Shown here piece after piece: positions 1 to 6,365 of a DNA stretch of 32,800 bases. Under the pieces are notes generated by a model. It was not told the origin of the DNA. It made no database searches and was given only the letters and a program-made list of their open reading frames with translations. Both the position numbers and the translations under genes were made by a program. The stretch comes from Nocardia pseudovaccinii NBRC 100343 (GTDB taxonomy: Bacteria; Actinomycetota; Actinomycetes; Mycobacteriales; Mycobacteriaceae). Positions within the stretch are counted from its first letter, which is position 1. The number at the start of each line of letters is the position of its first letter. The stretch lies in NCBI RefSeq assembly GCF_001613225.1, contig NZ_BDBY01000003.1, forward strand, positions 1-32,800. The letters are read 5' to 3'.

Positions 1-276
1 GGTGCGCCGAACACCGGCGAGACTCCGAGTCCTGGCAAGTCGGTGCCGGGCACCACACCGGGAGCGACGACTGCTCAGCCGAGCACCAGCACGCCGAGTC
101 GGGTGGGTGCGACAGCTACCGCCGGATACTCCGGGATGCTGCCGCCCGGCGCGCGGACCCGACGAGGCGAGGACGGTGAACACAAGTCGGCGAAGTACCT
201 GCGCACCGAGGAGCACGGCGAGGAGCTGATCGGCGAAGTGGAGAAGACCGTGCCGCCCGTACTCGGGGCGCAATGA
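1..276 (+). CDS. C-terminal end of a PPE-like ESX-locus protein (partial)
   Basis: An open frame enters from the left edge and ends at the TGA at 274-276, giving about 91 visible residues. The first part is rich in Pro, Thr, Ser and Gly and looks like a flexible linker. The tail (HKSAKYLRTEEHGEELIGE, then a short hydrophobic end) resembles the conserved C-terminal tail of PPE-like and other ESX-associated proteins in Nocardia and Rhodococcus; this is recognition from memory. The next gene is EspG-like and starts inside this stop codon (ATGA overlap). That supports a type VII secretion operon and a chaperone-substrate pair. The N-terminal domain that would settle the family lies outside the window. 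Confidence 0.65.
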   Translation, partial: GAPNTGETPSPGKSVPGTTPGATTAQPSTSTPSRVGATATAGYSGMLPPGARTRRGEDGEHKSAKYLRTEEHGEELIGEVEKTVPPVLGAQ

Positions 277-1013
277 TGACGCAGTGGACCTTGTCCGCCG
301 AGCAATTCGCGGCGGCCTGGTTCGGCACCGGCCTGGATCGCATGCCCTTTCCGTTCCGCTTCACCAGCCGCTTTCCCGGACTCCATGAATATCGGGCCTA
401 CCAGCGGCAATTCCGCGCGGAGCTGGACCGTGCGGACAATGCGCCGCTGCAGCGTGCCATCGGGGTACTCGCAAAACCCGAGTGGCGCATCGAACTGTTC
501 GGCATCGATAACACCCGCGGCGCGATCGAACTGCGCGCCATCGGGTGCGCCACCCGCACCGGACCGGGCGTCATCGCGCTGCAGGCCGCGGCTCCGGATG
601 GCGGCAAGGTACGGCTGCGCCGCGTCCGCGTCGACCAACTCGCCACCGAACTGATCCGCCTGCTCCCCGATCCGCCACCCGGCACCGCGACCGAAAAGAG
701 CTACCTCCTCGACGATCTCGACGACGACCGCCCCGACCCCTTCGGCAACTCCCCCTCCCGCGCCATCCAGGACCGCTACCGCCGCTTCTGGCGCCAACCC
801 TGCGACACCAGGGGCACCGCCACCGTCCTGGTCGGCCCCCGCAATGCCGAACCCCTGCGCACCGGAAAACTCCGCTGGATCGACACCAAGGCCGGTCGCT
901 ACTGCGAAGTCCCCGCCAACCGCGCCCTCATGATCCGCCCCGCCACCAGCGCCGACATCACCCGCTACCTGGACGAGTCCATCGTCCGAGCCAAAGCCCG
1001 CGTCGATTCATAG
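273..1013 (+). CDS. espG: ESX secretion-associated protein EspG family
   Basis: A 246-residue protein of normal EspG length. The N-terminus (WTLSAEQFAAAWFGTGLDRMPFPF) and the early segment with 'PEWRIELFG' followed by RGAIELRAIGC match the EspG fold pattern. EspG proteins are cytosolic chaperones that bind the tip of cognate PE-PPE-type substrates and deliver them to an ESX secretion system. No signal peptide or membrane segment is visible, as expected. The ATG overlaps the stop of the upstream PPE-like gene by four bases, so the two are translationally coupled. Codons in the last third are strongly biased to C in the third position. The rest of the ESX machinery must lie to the left. Confidence 0.85.
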   Translation: MMTQWTLSAEQFAAAWFGTGLDRMPFPFRFTSRFPGLHEYRAYQRQFRAELDRADNAPLQRAIGVLAKPEWRIELFGIDNTRGAIELRAIGCATRTGPGVIALQAAAPDGGKVRLRRVRVDQLATELIRLLPDPPPGTATEKSYLLDDLDDDRPDPFGNSPSRAIQDRYRRFWRQPCDTRGTATVLVGPRNAEPLRTGKLRWIDTKAGRYCEVPANRALMIRPATSADITRYLDESIVRAKARVDS

Positions 1014-1262
1014 GACTCGCGGGCGGAGCAAGATCTGGTCAGCGACGCGTTCGTAGGAACCGTCGGCACCGCCGCCGAGATGACCGAGGGGCTGGCACAG
1101 TCCCACCCGCTCTACGATGTCGAGGGCAATCTGCTCACCGACAGCGACACGAATACCTGCGGCGCCGCGACGACGACGGCCAACTGCGCGTACGTCGCGG
1201 CCGCCATCGACGAGATCGGAGAAGCTCGCCGAGCGGGCCGCCGAAAGGGTATTCAGCTCTGA
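1014..1262 (+). pseudogene. Possible gene relic downstream of espG
   Basis: The frame continues directly after the espG TAG without another stop until the TGA at 1260-1262. The only ATG, at 1080, would give 60 residues. The translated text (AAEMTEGLAQSHPLYDVEGNLL, then TNTCGAATTTANCAYVAAAIDEIG) reads like real protein rather than a GC-rich shadow. It has no ribosome-binding site. A plus-one shift near 1215 would give a more natural helix (GEKLAERAAERVF). A second short protein-like stretch, NPVVVEPDPIDDTSPPPWLP, follows in another frame to 1372. I do not recognise the family. A decayed ESX-cluster gene is the best guess. Confidence 0.3.
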
Positions 1263-1390
1263 ATCCGGTTGTCGTCGAACCTGATCCGATCGACGACACG
1301 AGCCCGCCGCCGTGGCTGCCGTCCGGTCGACCCGAAATATGCTGCGGCCGAGGCGAACTCGATGAGCACTAGGCCATGAAGGTGCCGTAT

Positions 1391-1435
1391 ATCCAGTGGC
1401 TACCTCGCACAGGTCACACGGCATGGTCACTGGAT
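1391..1435. terminator. Inverted repeat between convergent espG region and TetR gene
   Basis: ATCCAGTG at 1391-1398 is repeated inverted as CACTGGAT at 1428-1435, with a 29-base loop. It lies just before the stop of the convergent TetR gene (1458), so a bidirectional terminator is possible. There is no T-run, and the loop is long. Apart from this and the relic above, the 1014-1457 gap shows nothing else. Confidence 0.3.
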
Positions 1436-1457
1436 GTGCGCCAGCACGATTGCCGGG

Positions 1458-2048
1458 CTACTTGCGGGCGGCGGCCAGGTGGGCGGATACGAGGGTGTCG
1501 AGGAGGATGTCGAGGTCCAGCCAGGGGAAGCTGGGGCGGTCTTGGCGCAGGGTGATCAGGCCGTGCATGGCCGCCCAGAGGCAGGTGGCGGTGGCGGTGG
1601 GGTCGGCGCTGCCGCAGGATTCGGCCGTCTCGGCGAGGAGTCGGAACAGCGGTAGACCGGGCATCCGGGCGTCGGCCGGTTCCCAACCGGGGGTGCCCGC
1701 CGTGCCGAACAGCACGCGGTAGTGGCCAGGGTTCCGTAGGCCGTATTCACAATAGGCGCGGCATATTTCGGTGAGGCGAGTGGTGCCGTCCGCCGACGAC
1801 GCGACCGATAGGGCCGCGCGCAGTTCGGCGAAGCGGACCTCGTATACCGCGGTGAGCAACTCCTGCCGGTCGGCGAAGTGCAAGTACACGCTCTGCGGCG
1901 CGATACCTGCCGCCCGCGCGACCGCACGCAGCGATAGCGATTCCTGGCCGTCCAAGGTTTCCAGCAGGCGACTCGCCGCCGCCACGAGTTCCGCACGCAG
2001 GCGGCCGCCCTCGCCGCGGCGGTTGCGATTCCTAGCGTTCGCCGTCAC
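1458..2048 (-). CDS. TetR/AcrR family transcriptional regulator
   Basis: A 196-residue repressor. The N-terminal HTH is clear at about residues 15-65 (LRAVARAAGIAPQSVYLHFADRQELL). It follows a very basic leader, RNRNRRGEGGR. The C-terminal part (AYCEYGLRNPGHYRVLFGT, later TATCLWAAMHGLITLRQ) is the ligand-binding and dimerisation region of the TetR C-terminal WHG type. The start is GTG at 2048 with no Shine-Dalgarno. A candidate promoter (TTGTCA at 2083-2078, 17-bp spacer, TAACCT at 2060-2055) would place transcription start at or near the GTG, so a leaderless mRNA is likely. It is divergent from the metallo-beta-lactamase-fold gene and probably represses it and itself through the dyad at 2059-2108. 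Ligand unknown. Confidence 0.9.
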   Translation of the reverse strand: MTANARNRNRRGEGGRLRAELVAAASRLLETLDGQESLSLRAVARAAGIAPQSVYLHFADRQELLTAVYEVRFAELRAALSVASSADGTTRLTEICRAYCEYGLRNPGHYRVLFGTAGTPGWEPADARMPGLPLFRLLAETAESCGSADPTATATCLWAAMHGLITLRQDRPSFPWLDLDILLDTLVSAHLAAARK

Positions 2049-2058
2049 CTTGACAGGT

Positions 2059-2108
2059 TAACAAGACAGGTGTCAACTGACAACTATCAGTAGACACTCG
2101 TCTTGTTA
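2059..2108. promoter_or_regulatory. Large dyad operator between tetR and MBL-fold gene
   Basis: Two 19-bp arms at 2059-2077 and 2090-2108 are inverted copies of TAACAAGACrrGTGTCwAC, separated by 12 bp and centred at 2083/2084. A smaller palindrome, TGTCA-AC-TGACA, lies inside at 2071-2082. The left arm covers the -10 and spacer of the tetR promoter. The right arm ends against the Shine-Dalgarno of the MBL-fold gene. A TTGACA at 2050-2055 may be its -35. This is the typical arrangement of a TetR autoregulatory operator with two dimer sites. Confidence 0.75.
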
Positions 2109-2117
2109 GGAAAGACC

Positions 2118-2867
2118 ATGTCCGTCACCGTGACTCGCGTCGTCCGCGCCAGCGTCCTGCTCGACTTCGGCGGTGCCAGGATTCTCACCGATCCGTGGCT
2201 GTCCGAACGCCGCTTCTACTACCAGGGCGAGCCGCGCAGCATTGCCACCGCCGCCGATCTCCCGGAATTGGCGGGCATCGTGATCAGCCACGCCCACTAC
2301 GACCACTGCGACCTGGGGGCACTGCGGAATTACCCGGATAAGAATGTGCCGTTCGCCGTCGTTCGCGGCCTCGCGAAACAGGTGCGCGCAGCCGGATTTC
2401 ACAATGTCGTCGAGCTGGATCCATGGCAGACAACACATCTCGGCCCGGTCGAGGTGACCGCCACGCCCGCCAGCCACGGCATCCCCAAGGTCACCTTCGT
2501 ACTGCGCGCCGACGGCCACAGCATCTTCTTCGGCGCGGACACCCTGCGCATCGCCGAGCTCGACGAAATCGCCGACCACTTCGAAGATCTGGATCTGGCC
2601 CTACTCCCCATCAACGGCCTGCGCATCCGTCCCGCCTTCAACCATCAGGTCGTCATGGACGCCGCCGAAGCCGCCGATCTCACCCGCGCCCTACACCCAC
2701 GCCTCGCCGTTCCCATCCACTACGCCTTCACCAGCGGTTCCCTCGGCGACCGCCTGATGACCAAATCCACCCGCAACCGCCCCGACCTCTATCGCGATGC
2801 CACCGCCGACCTAGCCCCGGACACCACCGTCCGCATCCTCGAACCCGGCCACCCCCTGCCCCTCTGA
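2118..2867 (+). CDS. Metallo-beta-lactamase-fold hydrolase (UlaG-like)
   Basis: A 249-residue protein with the zinc motif HAHYDH at residues 58-63. Its N-terminus (SVLLDFGGARILTDPWL) and the segments ASHGIPKVTFVL, FFGADT and AVPIHYAFTSG match the UlaG-like / L-ascorbate-metabolism branch of the metallo-beta-lactamase superfamily. The TTG at 2103 is in frame, but the ATG at 2118 has an AGGA box about six bases upstream, so I use the ATG. The protein should be cytosolic; no signal peptide is seen. UlaG relatives are phosphodiesterases or lactonases; substrate cannot be read from sequence. Control by the divergent TetR gene suggests a small-molecule-inducible detoxification role (inference). Confidence 0.85.
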   Translation: MSVTVTRVVRASVLLDFGGARILTDPWLSERRFYYQGEPRSIATAADLPELAGIVISHAHYDHCDLGALRNYPDKNVPFAVVRGLAKQVRAAGFHNVVELDPWQTTHLGPVEVTATPASHGIPKVTFVLRADGHSIFFGADTLRIAELDEIADHFEDLDLALLPINGLRIRPAFNHQVVMDAAEAADLTRALHPRLAVPIHYAFTSGSLGDRLMTKSTRNRPDLYRDATADLAPDTTVRILEPGHPLPL

Positions 2868-3066
2868 ACCATTGCACGCCCGGGTTGTTGCGCCCGCCGA
2901 CTTTCTCGCTACCAGCCCGGGCGGGTGCGCATCTCATCGGACCGATGCACGGTCCGGCAACCGACGAACACGGCCAGCTGCCACCGCGCCGATCTCGATG
3001 CGGGCGCGACAGGAACCGCCCAGAAGTCCGGCGACGGAGCGGCTTTCGACCTCAGCTACAGACGAG

Positions 3067-3129
3067 TTCGCCTGGGAACCCACGCGCACCGACGACTACC
3101 GTTGGCGCACAGCCGGATTCCCAGGCGAA
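3067..3129. terminator. Perfect 12-bp inverted repeat between convergent MBL gene and glyA
   Basis: TTCGCCTGGGAA at 3067-3078 pairs exactly with TTCCCAGGCGAA at 3118-3129. The 39-base loop can fold further (CCGACG with CGTTGG around ACTAC). It ends about ten bases from the glyA stop codon, so a bidirectional terminator is plausible. The remaining bases of the 2868-3139 gap show no gene I trust. Confidence 0.45.
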
Positions 3130-3139
3130 TAAGAGGGAC

Positions 3140-4498
3140 TCAGCCGAGCAGGTGCCAGTCCTCCAGGCCGTTGTAGAGCGGCAGGTCCCGGGCCAGCTTG
3201 GTGACGCGAGCGCGCAGCGCGTCGACATCGGAGCCCCCGGCCAGTGCGGTGGCGATGATGTCGGCGACCTCGGTGAATTCGGCATCGCCGAAGCCGCGGG
3301 TGGCCAGGGCTGCGGTGCCGATGCGCAGGCCGGAGGTGACCATCGGCGGGCGCGGGTCGAACGGAACGGCGTTGCGGTTCACCGTGATTCCGATTTCGTG
3401 CAGCAGATCCTCACCCTGCTGACCATCGATCTCGGAGTTGCGCAGGTCGACGAGCACCAGGTGCACGTCGGTGCCGCCGGTGAGGACGCTGATGCCCTTG
3501 TCCTTGACGTCCGCACCGCCGAGCCGCTCGGCCAGAATCTTCGCACCGGACAGGGTGCGCTCTTGGCGCTCTTTGAATTCGGCGCCCGCCGCGATCTTGA
3601 ACGCGACGGCCTTGGCGGCGATCACGTGCATGAGCGGGCCGCCCTGCTGCCCTGGGAACACCGAGCTGTTGAGCTTCTTGGCGTACTCCTGCTTGGCCAG
3701 GATCAAACCGGAGCGCGGACCGCCCAGCGTCTTGTGCACGGTGGAGGACACCACGTCGGCGTAGGGCACCGGCGAGGGGTGCAGACCGGCGGCGACCAGA
3801 CCGGCGAAGTGCGCCATATCGACCCACAACTTCGCGCCGACCTCATCGGCGATCTCCCGGAACGCCGCGAAGTCCTGATGCCGCGGGTAGGCCGACCAAC
3901 CGGCGACGATCACCTTCGGACGCGAGCTGAGCGCGGTCTTGCGCAGCTCCTCCATATCGATGCGGTGATCTTCCTTGCTGACCCCGTAGGAGTGCACCTC
4001 GTAGAGCTTGCCGGAGAAGTTCAGCCGCATGCCGTGGGTGAGGTGTCCGCCGTGCGCGAGGTCGAGGCCGAGCAGCCGGTCACCCGGCTCCATCAGCGCC
4101 ATCAGCACCGCGGCATTCGCCTGCGCGCCGGAATGCGGCTGCACATTGGCGAATTCGGCGCCGAAGAGTTCCTTGGCACGATCGCGGGCGAGGGTCTCGA
4201 CGACATCGACGTGCTCGCAGCCACCGTAGTAGCGACGGCCCGGGTAGCCCTCGGCGTACTTGTTGGTGAGCACGCTGCCCTGCGCCTGCAGCACCGCGCG
4301 CGGCACGAAGTTCTCCGAGGCGATCATCTCGAGGGTGTCGCGTTCGCGGGCGAGTTCGCCTGCCATCGCGGCAGCGAGCTCCGGATCGAGCTCACCGAGG
4401 GATTGGGTATTGACAGAGGCGGTCGTCTGCGTCACCTGGCCGAGTCTATTGGCCGTCCGCGCCGCGCCGATCAGGGGGTTCTGTGTCTCGGTGTGCAT
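3140..4498 (-). CDS. glyA: Serine hydroxymethyltransferase
   Basis: PLP enzyme interconverting serine plus tetrahydrofolate with glycine plus 5,10-methylene-tetrahydrofolate. It is the main source of one-carbon units. The 452-residue frame shows the hallmark segments [28 protein letters not shown], the Schiff-base lysine K256 in STVHKTLGG, and [22 protein letters not shown]. It carries about 28 more N-terminal residues than I expect from mycobacterial GlyA1. The open frame runs upstream to 4606, but the ATG at 4498 has a strong GGAGGT six bases away. An internal GTG at 4435 would remove the extra residues but has no good ribosome-binding site. A ZTP riboswitch lies just upstream. Confidence 0.97.
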   Translation of the reverse strand: MHTETQNPLIGAARTANRLGQVTQTTASVNTQSLGELDPELAAAMAGELARERDTLEMIASENFVPRAVLQAQGSVLTNKYAEGYPGRRYYGGCEHVDVVETLARDRAKELFGAEFANVQPHSGAQANAAVLMALMEPGDRLLGLDLAHGGHLTHGMRLNFSGKLYEVHSYGVSKEDHRIDMEELRKTALSSRPKVIVAGWSAYPRHQDFAAFREIADEVGAKLWVDMAHFAGLVAAGLHPSPVPYADVVSSTVHKTLGGPRSGLILAKQEYAKKLNSSVFPGQQGGPLMHVIAAKAVAFKIAAGAEFKERQERTLSGAKILAERLGGADVKDKGISVLTGGTDVHLVLVDLRNSEIDGQQGEDLLHEIGITVNRNAVPFDPRPPMVTSGLRIGTAALATRGFGDAEFTEVADIIATALAGGSDVDALRARVTKLARDLPLYNGLEDWHLLG

Positions 4499-4553
4499 CG
4501 CAACCTCCGTGGTCCGGGTGCCCAGGAGTGCGCACCCCAAGGCCCATGAGCCC

Positions 4554-4629
4554 GGCACCCAGGCGCGCGGTGCGGGGCGAGGGTGCTTCCCGGTGGTTGC
4601 TTCCACCTCGAGTGCGCCAGTCGCGGTCC
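4554..4629 (-). promoter_or_regulatory. ZTP/ZMP (pfl-motif) riboswitch upstream of glyA
   Basis: Read on the minus strand, the leader contains the conserved pieces of the pfl/ZTP aptamer in order. These are CGCGACTGGCG, a GGTGGAA...CCACCGGGAAGC hairpin-internal-loop segment, and after a variable stretch GCGCCTGGGTGCC. The class senses ZTP/ZMP (AICAR phosphates that accumulate when 10-formyl-THF is low) and commonly controls glyA, purH and folD. The expression platform may be translational: GCAACC in the aptamer is complementary to GGTTGC, which overlaps the glyA Shine-Dalgarno (4508-4503). GGGTGCC at the 3' edge is complementary to GGCACCC in the leader. The platform reading is inference; the aptamer match is strong. 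Confidence 0.88.
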
Positions 4630-4668
4630 AACCATCTTATCCGTGGGTCGGCGACGGCCCGAGACCCG

Positions 4669-5238
4669 TCAAGCCCCGGGTACGGCGGACCGCAACAAGG
4701 CGGTGAGGTGCAATTGCACATCGTCGAGTGGCCGGGTCGATTTCAGCGCCCGTGATTGGATGATCGCGCCCTCCAGGGCACTGATGACGAATCCGGCCAG
4801 CGACCGCGCCTCCTCGGCAGATAAACCCTTGTCGCGCAGCCCATTCGCGAGTTGGTCGGTCCAGTCGGTGAAGACGGTGCCCGCTGCGGCCTGCACCCGC
4901 GGTTCGGATTCGGCGAGAGCGGCGCCGACAATCGGACATCCCGTGGTGAACGCGGACTTTTCGAGAGCGCGCCGCCACCAGCCGACGAGCGCGGCGATCC
5001 ATTGTTCGGCTGTTCCGGAGCCGGTGATCTTGTCGGTCACCGCGGCCAGACGTGCACCCGCCGTCTTGGTCGCGACCTCGACCAACTCGCTTTTACCGGA
5101 TGGAAAGTGCTGGTAGAGCGAGTTTCGAGAGGCACGACCGCGTTCGAGCAAAGTGGCGAGCCCGGCGGCGTGCACGCCCTGTTCGCGCACCAGCTCGATG
5201 GCGCTCTCGATCAACCGGTCGCGTGGACCCAAGGTCAT
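4669..5238 (-). CDS. TetR family transcriptional regulator
   Basis: A 189-residue repressor. The HTH lies at about residues 8-55 (RLIESAIELVREQGVHAAGLATLLERGRASRNSLYQHFPSGKSELV). It resembles the LmrA/YxaF-like TetR branch with a TGCPIVGAALAESEP ligand-domain signature. The open frame extends to 5292, and ATGs exist at 5244 and 5238. AGGAGG at 5250-5245 abuts the first ATG and is six bases from the second, so 5238 is the likely start. It is divergent from a thioesterase/nitroreductase pair. Two ACCGATCGGT palindromes in the shared spacer are the probable operators for both directions. Confidence 0.9.
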   Translation of the reverse strand: MTLGPRDRLIESAIELVREQGVHAAGLATLLERGRASRNSLYQHFPSGKSELVEVATKTAGARLAAVTDKITGSGTAEQWIAALVGWWRRALEKSAFTTGCPIVGAALAESEPRVQAAAGTVFTDWTDQLANGLRDKGLSAEEARSLAGFVISALEGAIIQSRALKSTRPLDDVQLHLTALLRSAVPGA

Positions 5239-5263
5239 CGCCATCCTCCTCGCCCATGCTTGC

Positions 5264-5317
5264 GTGAACCGATCGGTCCATGTTGCAATCATGGCAGATA
5301 TGGACCGATCGGTTCAC
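5264..5317. promoter_or_regulatory. Twin TetR-type operator palindromes
   Basis: GTGAACCGATCGGTCCAT at 5264-5281 and its inverted copy ATGGACCGATCGGTTCAC at 5300-5317 each contain the perfect palindrome ACCGATCGGT. Core centres are 36 bp apart. The whole 54-bp segment is itself a dyad centred near 5290. It lies between the tetR start (5238) and the MIRU-like element preceding the thioesterase, so one regulator can cover both promoters. TetR-family proteins of this branch often bind GACCGATCGGTC-like sites. Confidence 0.8.
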
Positions 5318-5331
5318 CGAAAGGACGGGAT

Positions 5332-5420
5332 TCATGAGCGAGCGCAGCGAGCGGAAGATCAACACAGCCGCCTGCGCGGTCATGACGGAGCCGAGCGCCA
5401 GCGAGGCGAAGTCATGAGCG
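5332..5420 (+). repeat. MIRU-like 80-bp interspersed element at the thioesterase start
   Basis: The nonamer TCATGAGCG occurs at 5332-5340 and again at 5412-5420, exactly 80 bp apart. Between them lies sequence of the style GAGCGAGCGCAGCGAGCG, familiar from mycobacterial interspersed repetitive units. Removing one 80-bp unit joins AAAGGA (SD) directly to the thioesterase ATG at proper spacing. Thus the element appears to have inserted at the start codon and duplicated it. It carries a 27-codon frame, annotated separately. Copy number cannot be judged from this window; only this copy is present. Confidence 0.65.
5334..5417 (+). CDS. 27-residue small ORF carried by the MIRU-like element
   Basis: The frame starts ATG at 5334, eight bases after AAAGGA, and ends TGA at 5415-5417. 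The peptide begins MSERSERKINTAAC and ends MTEPSASEAKS. Its stop overlaps the thioesterase ATG as ATGA, so ribosomes that terminate here can restart on the thioesterase. MIRU elements in mycobacteria are known for small frames whose ends overlap neighbouring genes, and this fits. The peptide itself probably has no function beyond keeping translation coupled (inference). Confidence 0.45.
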   Translation: MSERSERKINTAACAVMTEPSASEAKS

Positions 5421-5860
5421 CGCCGACCGATCTGTCGCAGCTGTCGGGACTCGAACTACTGCGCACCGCGATGACGACCGACTCGCGACGACCGTTTATC
5501 GGCGATCTGCTCGGCCTGGAGGTCGAGGAACTAGAGTTCGGGAAGGCGGTCTTCGGGCTGCGGACCCGGCCCGATTTCGCCAACCCACTCGGCACCACGC
5601 ACGGCGGCATCTGCGCCACCCTGCTCGATTCGGTAATGGGCTGCGCGGTGCACACCACGCTCGACGCCGGTGTGGGCTACACCACGCTGGAACTGAAGAT
5701 CAACTACATCCGCGCGGTACCCACCGACGGCCGTCGCCTGATCGCGACCGGGACCACCATCCACGTCGGCCGCACTACCGCGACCGCCGAGGGTCGCGTC
5801 GTGGACGACCAGGGCAAGTTGGTCGCACACGGCACCACGACCTGCGTCATCTTCCGCTGA
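5414..5860 (+). CDS. PaaI-type hotdog-fold acyl-CoA thioesterase
   Basis: A 148-residue protein with the hotdog signature NPLGTTHGGICATLLDSVMG followed by the central strand YTTLELKINYIRAV. This is characteristic of PaaI / 4HBT-family thioesterases, which hydrolyse acyl- or aryl-CoA esters in the cytosol. The length is normal for the family. The frame is open far upstream, but the ATG at 5414 is chosen because it overlaps the small-ORF stop (ATGA) and gives a normal N-terminus. It is first in a probable two-gene operon with the nitroreductase-like gene (13 bp gap) under the divergent TetR regulator. The acyl substrate is unknown. Confidence 0.85.
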   Translation: MSAPTDLSQLSGLELLRTAMTTDSRRPFIGDLLGLEVEELEFGKAVFGLRTRPDFANPLGTTHGGICATLLDSVMGCAVHTTLDAGVGYTTLELKINYIRAVPTDGRRLIATGTTIHVGRTTATAEGRVVDDQGKLVAHGTTTCVIFR

Positions 5861-5873
5861 AGGGAGTACAGCC

Positions 5874-6323
5874 ATGACTCAACGCAGCACAGCCGCAGCG
5901 GCGCGCAAGTTCCGTCGGGAACGGCTCATCGGGCGCTATCTGGTCAACCCCGCTGTCGGACTGCTGGATCGAATCGGCATCCGTTCCTCGATAATCGCCG
6001 AGTTGGAGACCATCGGCGCCAAATCGGGTCAGCCGCGCCGCGTGCCGGTCACCGTTTCGATCGATGACGAGGGCGCGTGGCTGATCTCCCAGCACGGCCA
6101 CCGCGCGGGCTGGGCCCGCAATATCGCGGCGAATCCGCAGGTCCGGCTGCGCCAGGGCAAGCGCTGGTACACCGGCACCGCGGCCTTCGTCCCCGATGAC
6201 AATGTGGCCGCCCGCGCCCGCACCTTCGCCAAGGGCCACGCCGCCGAATCGGCCACGGCATGGACGATCAAGGCACTGGAATCCGACCCCATCTCGGTGC
6301 GCATCACCTTCACCACCGCCTGA
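5874..6323 (+). CDS. Deazaflavin (F420)-dependent nitroreductase family protein
   Basis: A 149-residue protein resembling the Ddn/Rv3547 family of F420H2-dependent quinone and nitro reductases. Typical pieces are the basic N-terminus, ETIGAKSGQPRRVPVTV, GAWLISQHGHRAGWARNIAANPQVRLRQG and WYTGTA. In this split-beta-barrel fold the conserved GAKSG..R and NPxV segments contact F420 and shape the binding pocket. An AAGGGAG box lies just upstream of the ATG at 5874, and the gene follows the thioesterase by 13 bp. Pairing with a thioesterase under TetR control suggests a small lipid or xenobiotic response unit (inference). Confidence 0.85.
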   Translation: MTQRSTAAAARKFRRERLIGRYLVNPAVGLLDRIGIRSSIIAELETIGAKSGQPRRVPVTVSIDDEGAWLISQHGHRAGWARNIAANPQVRLRQGKRWYTGTAAFVPDDNVAARARTFAKGHAAESATAWTIKALESDPISVRITFTTA

Positions 6324-6365
6324 GGATGCGTCCCTCGCCACCGGTTCCACGGGGGTCGTCCAGAG

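Noticed and set aside
2872..3132. An 86-codon plus-strand frame after the MBL-fold gene
   Set aside because: It runs through the 12-bp inverted repeat, has no SD and an Arg/Thr/Ala-rich random composition.
2423..4549. A 708-codon open frame on the plus strand
   Set aside because: It is antisense to glyA and crosses the MBL-fold gene; composition is Arg/Pro/Gly-rich as expected for a shadow in GC-rich DNA.
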